From the NCBI RefSeq assembly GCF_045105435.1, contig NZ_JBGCDL010000196.1, positions 1 through 5,817 of the forward strand: a DNA stretch of 5,817 nucleotides, written 5' to 3'. This document shows positions 1-5,817 of this stretch, piece after piece; the stretch's first letter is position 1, and each line of letters begins with the position of its first letter. The translations under genes were made by a program, and so were the position numbers. The notes beneath the pieces were generated by a model. The model saw only the letters and a program-made list of their open reading frames with translations. It made no database searches and had not been told where the DNA came from. The DNA comes from Kordia sp045105435 (GTDB lineage Bacteria > Bacteroidota > Bacteroidia > Flavobacteriales > Flavobacteriaceae).

Positions 1-28
1 AGACAACTTTTTTAGTCTTTAGTATAGC

Positions 29-1468
29 TTACTCAGAAACCAATACCATATATTGCCAAGGTTTCAAGGCAACATCTTGTCCTTCTCTAAATATAATAGT
101 ATCACCATTTATATAATTGGTAAAACTTCCCGAAAGATCAATTGTTGTAATGACAGCTTCTTTAGATAAATTTCCAATATAATACACTTGCTTGCCATCT
201 TTTTCGCGTTTAAACGCCAACACATGATCGGCTTTACTCGTTTGTAATTTGGTATACGAAGCGGCATTTTTTCCACCGTGCAATGCTACATTGGCATTCT
301 TTAAAGTACCTAACTTTGCTAACAATGGCCATGTTTTTCCTTTTTCTTTCGGAATTTCATCTTTCTCAAAGAATTTCAAACGGTGTTTCATATCGTATTC
401 TTGACCCGAATAAATCAACGGCATTCCAGGAGCAACAAAACTCAATGCAGTAAAAGCTGCTGCACCTTTGCCCATGCGCTCTTCAATAGTTCCGTTCCAT
501 GAATTTTCATCATGGTTGGTTACAAAATTCATTAAAATATCGTCTTGTTCGTATAAAGAATCGATCTGTTGCATGCGTTTGTCCCAATCGGAAACTGTTT
601 CTTCACCTTTTGCAATATGATTCATTTTATGATGTGTATCCCATCCATACGCCATATCAAACAATTTGCCTTTCAATAACTCAGGTTCCCAAGCTTCAGC
701 TAGCATAAAAATGTCTTTCTTAGCACGTAATTGCGGAATTGCTTCTTCCCAAAAATCTGTGGGAACAGAACCAGCAACATCACAACGAAAACCGTCAACA
801 CCTTCATCTGTCAACCAATATTGCATGTCTTTTACCATCGCTTTGCGCAACTCCTTATTGTCATAATTCAAATCAGCAACATCTGCCCAACCTACAGGAA
901 TCCCATCTTCATTTAACGGATCTGTAATTTCACCTTTGGCATTTTTCGTATAAAATTCTGGATTTGTTTTCAACCACGTATGATCCCAACCTGTATGATT
1001 TGGAACCCAATCCAAAATTACATATATGCCATTTTCATGTGCCGTATTCACAAGTTTTCTAAAATCTTCAATAGTTCCAAACTCCGGATTAATCTTTGTA
1101 AAATCAGAAACCGCATAATAACTTCCTAAGTACTTTTTACGTTCTTCCGGATCTTTAATTTCACTAGCAAAATCGCCACCAGTAGCTTTGCGTTTGGTTT
1201 CTGAAATTGGAAAAATCGGCATCAGCCAAATCACTTTTACGCCTAATTGCTTTAACTGCGGAATATCTTTCGTGAACGCATCAAAAGAACCTTCTTTTGA
1301 ATACTGACGAATGTTCGCTTCATAAATGACAGCACTTTCCATCATTTCGTTAGATACTTTTGCAATGGTAGCTTTTTTCTTTTCGGGTGTTTTTTCAGCT
1401 TCTTTCTGTTTCGTTTCGCACGATACAAAAAGAAGTATGGTCATTAAAAATAAAGGTAGTTTCTTCAT
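29..1468 (-). CDS. GH13 alpha-amylase-family lipoprotein
   Basis: A glycoside hydrolase family 13 enzyme of 479 residues, expected to cleave alpha-1,4 (possibly alpha-1,6) bonds in alpha-glucans at a membrane surface. A lipoprotein signal ends at Cys17, followed by a charged tether (about 18-40) and a catalytic barrel (about 45-390). Conserved region I is DWVPNH (153-158). Region V-like is VADLN (197-201). Region II is GFRCD with Arg228 and nucleophile Asp230. Region III is LAEAWEP with acid/base Glu258. Region IV is VTNHD with His319 and transition-state stabiliser Asp320. A short C-terminal beta-sandwich (about 395-479) ends LKPWQYMVLVSE. All key residues are present. It is compact for the family and shows no extra binding module. 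The region V variant ADLN matches neither the QPDLN nor the MPKLN type, so subfamily and bond specificity are left open. The ATG is chosen because it begins the lipoprotein signal directly. It lies 37 bases after the GH31 stop, as the third gene of the apparent operon. Confidence 0.95.
   Translation of the reverse strand: MKKLPLFLMTILLFVSCETKQKEAEKTPEKKKATIAKVSNEMMESAVIYEANIRQYSKEGSFDAFTKDIPQLKQLGVKVIWLMPIFPISETKRKATGGDFASEIKDPEERKKYLGSYYAVSDFTKINPEFGTIEDFRKLVNTAHENGIYVILDWVPNHTGWDHTWLKTNPEFYTKNAKGEITDPLNEDGIPVGWADVADLNYDNKELRKAMVKDMQYWLTDEGVDGFRCDVAGSVPTDFWEEAIPQLRAKKDIFMLAEAWEPELLKGKLFDMAYGWDTHHKMNHIAKGEETVSDWDKRMQQIDSLYEQDDILMNFVTNHDENSWNGTIEERMGKGAAAFTALSFVAPGMPLIYSGQEYDMKHRLKFFEKDEIPKEKGKTWPLLAKLGTLKNANVALHGGKNAASYTKLQTSKADHVLAFKREKDGKQVYYIGNLSKEAVITTIDLSGSFTNYINGDTIIFREGQDVALKPWQYMVLVSE
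1418..1468 (-). other. Lipoprotein (SPII) signal peptide of the GH13 enzyme
   Basis: MKKLPLFLMTILLFVSC has two lysines, a hydrophobic core and a lipobox-like FVSC, so Cys17 is the predicted lipidated residue. After it comes ETKQKEAEKTP, a charged flexible stretch with acidic residues. Bacteroidota surface lipoproteins usually carry an acidic export signal just behind the cysteine. Glu18 and the later Glu residues are compatible with surface export, but the mixed charge makes the choice between cell surface and periplasmic face uncertain. Confidence 0.85.
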
Positions 1469-1505
1469 TATAGGTTAATTTATATATGTTTGTTAAATCG
1501 AATTT
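1469..1505 (-). other. Short AT-rich intergenic spacer between GH31 and GH13 genes
   Basis: The 37 bases between the GH31 stop and the GH13 start are almost entirely A and T. No Shine-Dalgarno-like purine run and no Bacteroidota-type promoter (TTTG and TAnnTTTG pair) is visible on the coding strand, and no hairpin is obvious. This supports read-through transcription with A/T-rich, SD-independent initiation, as is common in Bacteroidota. Confidence 0.5.
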
Positions 1506-3896
1506 TTATAATTTGATGATTATTTTTTGTTTTCTATCGGTATTCCAATCAATTGAAAAAGACAACATGTTAATATGTGTAATCCAAGTAAATTTCACAA
1601 GCTTTCCGCGAAATTTTACTTTTTTAGGTATTTTATTAAGATTGTGAATAACAACATCAATTTTTTTGGTACTTGTTGAATAATTGACGCCAGTTTCAGC
1701 TTCCAATTCAATTTCTAATACCTTCTTTTTATACTCACTTTCAAACTCCAATACTTCGTACATTTCTTTTTCAAAAGCATTTTTAGTTTCACCATCATCA
1801 TGGTACAAAACGCGTTCACTTTCGTTGATAGTTTCATCGTGGTAATAATGCAATGCAAACGTAGTTCCATCATATTCAGAAGTCGTTTGCATCGGTTTCG
1901 CCATCGGAACAAACGCACCAGCTCTAACATATACAGGAATCGAATTTTCTTTCGTTTTTACCATTTTTGTTTGTCCACCAATCACTTTTTTATCCGTTTT
2001 AAAGTCAATCCAAACCGCATCTTTTGGAAAATACACTTCTTTAGTTTGCACACTATCTTTCACAATTGGCGTAACTAAAAAGTCATTTCCCCATAAATAG
2101 GTGGAAGCATTATCATATAAGGATTTATTACTATCTTCTTCAAAAAACAACGGACGCATCAATGGTGTTCCTTTTTGATTATTTTGAAAAGCAATGGTGT
2201 AATTATAGGGTAATAATTGGTAGCGTAATTCAATAGCTTCTTTTGCTAATTTTTTCGCTCGTGCGGAACGAAACACAGGTTCACTTGGTACTTCTTCTTG
2301 TGCATGTGGTCTGTAAATTGGCTGAAAAACGCCGTATTGCAACCATCTTATGTATAAATTATCATTCAAATTTGCACCTGCAAAACCACCTAAATCAGAG
2401 TGCATATAACTCAAACCTTGCATGGCCATTTGTAGTGCAATTTCTGTTTGTGATTGCAGTCCGCCCCAAGTTCTATTCACGTCGCCCGACCACGGAATTA
2501 ACCCGTAACGCTGCGAACCCGAATAGCCTGCGCGCATTAAAATAAACGGTCGTGTATTCGGAAAATCTCTTGCGTAGCCTTCATACACCAATCGTGCCCA
2601 ATCGTGTCCGTAAATATTATGTTTTTCATTGGCAGTTCCGGTGTGATGCAATAGTTTTTCAGGATGTACTTCTGGTTCTCCCAAATCGCCCCAAACACCT
2701 GCAACACCTAATTTTGCAAGTTCTTTATAAATTCCCCAAAACCATTTTTCTCCTTTCGGATTGTAAATATCAATCAAGCCCGTATTTCCAAAATAGAAAT
2801 CGAATTTAAACGGATTTCCAACAGAATCTTTGGCTAAAATTCCCAAATTAGATGCTTCATACCAACGTTTAGAAGTCGTTAAAATAAACGGTTCTGTAAT
2901 AAAAACTGTTTTTACACCTTGCTTCTTAAAATCTGTAATCATTTGTTTGGCATCGGGAAAAGAATCTTTGTGCACTTTCAAGTTTCCCATCGTTCCTTTA
3001 ATCTCTTTTCCAAACCAATACAAATCTAAAATGATAGCATCAACAGGAATTTTTTCATCTTTAAATGCTTTAATTGTTGCTTCGGTTTCTGCTTGCGAAT
3101 GGTAGCCAAATCGACTTGAAAAGTTTCCAAATGCCCAACGTGGTGGCAACGGTTGTTTTCCTGTTAAATCGGTATAATTATGAATTACATCTAACCAAGA
3201 ATCGCCCGCAATAACTTGATAGGTTTTGCGACCTGAAATGGTTTCGTACGTAAGCGTATTGTCTTTTTTACTATCCAAATCCAAATACCCAATTGGCGCA
3301 TTGTCAAAATGAATCATATATTTCTTGGATGACATTACAATTGGAAGCGTGAAATTCATCAACTCCGAACGTGTTTCGTATCCGTAATGCGCTCGGTTGT
3401 ATAGTTTCAAGCGATTTCCACGACGATTCATTCCCAAAGCACGTGCGCCGCCGCCCATGAGAATTTCATCTTTCGTTAAATTGAAATCAATCGCTTCGCC
3501 GTCAGCTATTTTTTGATAGCCGTTTTTCTCAGAAATGATTGGTTTTCCTTTGTATTCATAATAAATTTGAAATGGCAACGTGGAAATTTTCACAGAAATT
3601 CCTGCTGTTTTCAGTACAATTCCCTGTTTATCTTCCCAAAATTCAGTCTTTGGAACCGTTGGTTGCATCACTACTGCATGCGAATTAAGTTGTGTTGTTT
3701 CTCCTTTGGGAACAAATGTAGTTTCCATAATTTTATCAGAATACGCTGTAAATCTATATACACCATCGTGCACTCTGACTTCCAAACTCGCCTTATTTTC
3801 ATCGTAAGAAGTGAATTTTACAGCTCGTTTTGAGTTCTGCGCCAGCGAAAATTGGCAATATAAAAGTGATATGAATAATAGTTTAAATAGTTTCAT
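1506..3896 (-). CDS. Secreted GH31 alpha-glucosidase / 4-alpha-glucosyltransferase-type enzyme
   Basis: A retaining glycoside hydrolase family 31 enzyme of 796 residues, expected to release glucose from, or transfer glucosyl units between, alpha-glucan oligosaccharides outside the cytoplasm. Residues 1-19 are a Sec signal peptide. An N-terminal beta-sandwich (about 25-240) is followed by a (beta/alpha)8 barrel (about 250-570) with DLYWFG at 291-296, nucleophile Asp404 in GVWGDLGEPE, Arg455 in LMRAG, acid/base Asp472 in WSGDVNRTW, HSDLGGF at 499-505 and RPHAQEE at 529-535. C-terminal beta domains contain YHDDGET (698-704), typical of the region after the GH31 barrel. The GDLGEP motif and the 68-residue spacing between catalytic Asp residues agree with what I recall of Cellvibrio japonicus Agd31B, a 4-alpha-glucosyltransferase, so transfer may dominate over hydrolysis. 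The ATG lies 3 bases after the esterase stop, implying coupling. GH31 is firm; alpha-xylosidase or another specificity is less likely but not excluded. Confidence 0.95.
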   Translation of the reverse strand: MKLFKLLFISLLYCQFSLAQNSKRAVKFTSYDENKASLEVRVHDGVYRFTAYSDKIMETTFVPKGETTQLNSHAVVMQPTVPKTEFWEDKQGIVLKTAGISVKISTLPFQIYYEYKGKPIISEKNGYQKIADGEAIDFNLTKDEILMGGGARALGMNRRGNRLKLYNRAHYGYETRSELMNFTLPIVMSSKKYMIHFDNAPIGYLDLDSKKDNTLTYETISGRKTYQVIAGDSWLDVIHNYTDLTGKQPLPPRWAFGNFSSRFGYHSQAETEATIKAFKDEKIPVDAIILDLYWFGKEIKGTMGNLKVHKDSFPDAKQMITDFKKQGVKTVFITEPFILTTSKRWYEASNLGILAKDSVGNPFKFDFYFGNTGLIDIYNPKGEKWFWGIYKELAKLGVAGVWGDLGEPEVHPEKLLHHTGTANEKHNIYGHDWARLVYEGYARDFPNTRPFILMRAGYSGSQRYGLIPWSGDVNRTWGGLQSQTEIALQMAMQGLSYMHSDLGGFAGANLNDNLYIRWLQYGVFQPIYRPHAQEEVPSEPVFRSARAKKLAKEAIELRYQLLPYNYTIAFQNNQKGTPLMRPLFFEEDSNKSLYDNASTYLWGNDFLVTPIVKDSVQTKEVYFPKDAVWIDFKTDKKVIGGQTKMVKTKENSIPVYVRAGAFVPMAKPMQTTSEYDGTTFALHYYHDETINESERVLYHDDGETKNAFEKEMYEVLEFESEYKKKVLEIELEAETGVNYSTSTKKIDVVIHNLNKIPKKVKFRGKLVKFTWITHINMLSFSIDWNTDRKQKIIIKL
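3840..3896 (-). other. Sec signal peptide of the GH31 enzyme
   Basis: The N-terminus MKLFKLLFISLLYCQFSLAQ has two lysines, a hydrophobic core and a small-residue exit (SLA before Gln20), giving probable signal peptidase I cleavage after Ala19. Cys14 is preceded by Leu-Leu-Tyr, which is not an acceptable lipobox, so a soluble periplasmic or secreted protein is preferred over a lipoprotein. Confidence 0.8.
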
Positions 3897-3902
3897 AGAT
3901 TA
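3894..3902 (-). promoter_or_regulatory. Stop-start junction of esterase and GH31 genes (likely translational coupling)
   Basis: On the coding strand the esterase stop TAA, three spacer bases and the GH31 ATG read TAATCTATG. The only ribosome-site candidate is an A-rich AAAGAA stretch, inside the esterase gene and ending 7 bases before the ATG. There is no room for a separate promoter, so the two proteins are very probably made from one message, perhaps by re-initiation. Confidence 0.6.
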
Positions 3903-5817
3903 GTTCTTTAGTAAGAAAGTCAATGGAATGTGCAATCGTTTTTGCCAAGAATTTTCGGAATGGTTGGCACCTTCAAACAATAGGTTTTTATAATTTGTAT
4001 CGGTATAGCCTTTTTTCATAAAAATAGTATCTACAATTTTTGCGTATTGCGGATAGTATTTGTCCAACGTTTCTGTTCCGTAATCAAAATAAAAACGATG
4101 TGTTTTTGGTGAAGGCAAATGATCACTCATGTATGCAAAAAAGGTATCTGGAATCGGATTGTCTTCCGATGGCATCGTACCAACCCAATGTGTAGAAATA
4201 CACGCGGCGGCACCAAATATTTCTGGATATTCGCACATAGCGTACATGGAAATTAATCCGCCCATGCTTGAACCTGCAACATGCGTATTGTCGCGATCAG
4301 TTTTTACGGAATACGTATTGTCAATGTAGGGTTTTAGTTCTTCCGTAAGGAATTTTAGATAATTATCTGCGCTAAATGTCACATCAAAATTATTACTTTT
4401 TGCTTCTGCAAGCAATCTTGTTTTCGTTTCTTCATTTAAGTAGTCAAATGCTTTCTGAGGAAAATAATCTTGCCAGCGAATTGCAGGAATATTGTATGGA
4501 GCAACTACGATGAAATCTTTTATTTTTCCTTCGTTCATCAATTTAGAAGCCACTTCGTCCACTTGCCATTCTTGATGATTCCAAGTCGTATTGGCATCAA
4601 ATAAATTTTGTCCGTCATGCATATATAATACACTGTATTTCTTGTCTTTTGAATAGTTTTCAGGCAACCAAACATCTACATTTCTTGGACGAATGTATGC
4701 GGAAGGAAAATCTACAACACGCATAAGTTTCCCAGCTGCCAACGTTGCTGTTTTTACTTCTTTTGCAACAGGTGTTTTTTCGCTTGGCTGAAATTGTACA
4801 TATTCTGCAAATAACCAGAGCAACGCTGTTTTTAATTCGCTGCGCCAAAATGCTTCGCTGTGTGTTCCGTTTGGTGAAAATTTTGCGTTAAAATTGTCTT
4901 TTGGAAAACTATTTTTGCTTAAAAGTTGCAACATGTCATTGAGATTGTCAACCATATTTTCACCTTCTTTTTCGCCCATTAAGTAATATAATTTTGAGTT
5001 TTTAGCTTTCGCTAGATTGTTTCTTGTGAACGAAAACGTATCTGTTGAAAACCAAAATGAAGGCGAGAAAATGCCTGCTTTTCCAAATACATCAGGATGT
5101 GCAAAAGTGGCATAATGTGAAATCAATCCGCCCATAGAACTTCCCATAATGCCTGTATCTTTAGCGGCTGTTTTTGTTCTATATTTTTGATCAATTGCAG
5201 GTTTTAAAGTCTTTGCAATAAATTCCACATATTGTTTTCCTTGCGGCGAACCGTATTTTTCATGTTCCCAAGCGGTGTATTCTTGCATACGTTCTTCGCT
5301 GTTATCAATGGAAACCACAATAATGTCCAAACCATGTGTTTGATGTAATTTGTTAAGTGTTTCGTCTACTTCCCATTCGCCTGAATACGAAGTTGCCTTG
5401 TCAAATACATTTTGCCCATCGTGAATGTATAACACAGGATATGATGCTTTCGAATTTGCATAGTTTGGCGGCAAATACACTAAAATTTTCCGTGTTTTGT
5501 TGAGCTGTGGTATTTCAAAATTTTCTGCAAAGGTTTCTACATTTGGCTGTTTGGTAGCATTGGTTTCGTTTGCATTTCCGTTGGACCAAGCGCCAATAGA
5601 AACTTGTATCATTTCAGGATGTTCTTTAAAACTATAGGTTCTGTTTTCTATGTTTTGACGTTTTTCGTCCAATTCCACAGTTTCCCAACTTCCCAATGTA
5701 AATTTGAAATTGATGGTTTCCCGATGATTTGGAATTGTTATTTTGTAGTAGGTGCTATCCTTTTTTTCTAGTTTCAACTTAGGTCTTCCGCCAGACCAAC
5801 CTTCAAAATCTCCTGAA
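3900..5817 (-). CDS. Double-domain alpha/beta-hydrolase esterase with N-terminal carbohydrate-binding-like module (5' end outside window)
   Basis: Predicted exported esterase with two tandem hydrolase domains of the putative esterase (esterase D / CE1-like) family. The frame is open to the window edge: 13 codons (SGDFEGWSGGRPK) precede the TTG at 5777, which is therefore not a real start. Residue numbers below count that TTG codon as 1. Up to about residue 65 there is a beta-rich module with GDFEGW, FKFTLGSWETVE and NRTYSF, resembling CBM20/CBM48-like alpha-glucan-binding modules. Esterase domain 1 (about 83-330) has HDGQN at 119-123, GSSMG with Ser214, and His306 in GTHSEAFW. Domain 2 (about 346-625) has HDGQN at 387-391, GSSMG with Ser504, and His606 in ANHSENSW. 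Both Ser-His pairs are intact; the acids are less certain (Glu269/Glu273; Glu569/Asp572). A signal peptide is expected in the missing part. It is the first visible gene of the apparent operon, ending TAA 3 bases before the GH31 gene. The fold is secure; the substrate is unknown. Confidence 0.9.
   Translation of the reverse strand, partial: SGDFEGWSGGRPKLKLEKKDSTYYKITIPNHRETINFKFTLGSWETVELDEKRQNIENRTYSFKEHPEMIQVSIGAWSNGNANETNATKQPNVETFAENFEIPQLNKTRKILVYLPPNYANSKASYPVLYIHDGQNVFDKATSYSGEWEVDETLNKLHQTHGLDIIVVSIDNSEERMQEYTAWEHEKYGSPQGKQYVEFIAKTLKPAIDQKYRTKTAAKDTGIMGSSMGGLISHYATFAHPDVFGKAGIFSPSFWFSTDTFSFTRNNLAKAKNSKLYYLMGEKEGENMVDNLNDMLQLLSKNSFPKDNFNAKFSPNGTHSEAFWRSELKTALLWLFAEYVQFQPSEKTPVAKEVKTATLAAGKLMRVVDFPSAYIRPRNVDVWLPENYSKDKKYSVLYMHDGQNLFDANTTWNHQEWQVDEVASKLMNEGKIKDFIVVAPYNIPAIRWQDYFPQKAFDYLNEETKTRLLAEAKSNNFDVTFSADNYLKFLTEELKPYIDNTYSVKTDRDNTHVAGSSMGGLISMYAMCEYPEIFGAAACISTHWVGTMPSEDNPIPDTFFAYMSDHLPSPKTHRFYFDYGTETLDKYYPQYAKIVDTIFMKKGYTDTNYKNLLFEGANHSENSWQKRLHIPLTFLLKN
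3903..5531 (-). repeat. Intragenic tandem duplication of an esterase domain
   Basis: Two homologous alpha/beta-hydrolase domains lie head to tail in one reading frame, roughly 5531-4788 and 4742-3903. Paired motifs are VLYIHDGQNVFD with VLYMHDGQNLFD, EWEVDE with EWQVDE, IIVV with FIVV, LKPAID with LKPYID, GSSMGGLIS in both, and THSE with NHSE. The copies are clearly diverged in protein and DNA, so this is an old duplication and not a recent repeat. Domain 2 has about 20 more residues than domain 1 between the IVV strand and the nucleophile. Confidence 0.85.
5583..5817 (-). other. N-terminal carbohydrate-binding-like module of the esterase (partial)
   Basis: The visible residues read GDFEGW, a Lys/Leu-rich strand, TYYKITI, FKFTLGSWETVE and NRTYSF. 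This order of short motifs is typical of the small beta-sandwich modules (CBM20/CBM48-like) at the front of many Bacteroidota glucan-active proteins and esterases. The first strands lie beyond the right edge. Glucan binding is inferred from family resemblance. The alternative is a plain immunoglobulin-like spacer as found before feruloyl esterase domains. Confidence 0.6.

Noticed and set aside
1..28. Possible start of a terminator hairpin after the GH13 gene (AGAC at 1-4 pairing with GTCT at 15-18).
   Set aside because: Only four base pairs are visible, the loop is AT-only, and the rest, including any T-run on the minus strand, lies outside the window.
1506..1790. Noticeably AT-richer 3' end of the GH31 gene, considered as a sign of insertion or recombination.
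   Set aside because: The frame is continuous, the encoded C-terminal beta domain is plausible and less conserved than the barrel, so ordinary drift in an AT-rich genome explains it.
1800..3105. Several other plus-strand frames of 85-100 codons opposite the GH31 gene.
   Set aside because: All are antisense to conserved GH31 sequence, with no start-site support, no domain and shadow-like composition.
3513..3833. Plus-strand open frame of about 106 codons antisense to the GH31 gene.
   Set aside because: It lies wholly opposite a well-supported conserved coding region. Its product is rich in Phe, Cys and Ile with no recognisable domain, as expected of a shadow frame.
3840..3860. Cys14 in the GH31 leader as a lipoprotein site.
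   Set aside because: The residues before it are Leu-Leu-Tyr; a bulky Tyr at the -1 position is incompatible with signal peptidase II cleavage.
4660..4848. Minus-strand 62-codon frame inside the esterase gene.
   Set aside because: It is an out-of-frame shadow overlapping the linker between the two esterase domains, rich in Cys, Arg and Lys with no motif.

Overview
This AT-rich window carries three genes, all on the minus strand. It reads as part of an alpha-glucan (starch, glycogen or maltodextrin) utilisation operon from a Bacteroidota bacterium, most likely a flavobacterium. The pointers to that group are the low GC, the absence of Shine-Dalgarno-like sites, the short Lys/Phe-rich signal peptides, a Bacteroidota-style lipoprotein signal and the enzyme combination. 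Genus is not determinable; a marine Flavobacteriaceae member would fit.

Layout in transcription order, right to left. (1) 5817-3900: a large protein with a carbohydrate-binding-like N-terminal module followed by two tandem alpha/beta-hydrolase esterase domains. Its reading frame is still open at the right edge, so the true start is outside the window. (2) 3896-1506: a secreted GH31 enzyme (alpha-glucosidase or 4-alpha-glucosyltransferase type) with complete catalytic residues, starting 3 bases after the esterase stop. (3) 1468-29: a GH13 alpha-amylase-family lipoprotein with all catalytic residues, 37 bases after the GH31 stop. The tight spacing argues for one transcript. No promoter, RNA gene, mobile element or CRISPR array was seen, and no stretch over 300 bases lacks a gene.

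Proposed joint role: the GH13 lipoprotein cuts alpha-glucan at a membrane surface, and the GH31 enzyme trims or rearranges the oligosaccharides outside the cytoplasm. The double esterase probably removes acyl groups from a glucan or glycan held by its binding module. The two glycosidase assignments are firm at family level. The esterase substrate is unknown, and its linkage to alpha-glucan enzymes is the most interesting open question here. SusC/SusD-type transport genes and a regulator would be expected nearby but are not in the window.
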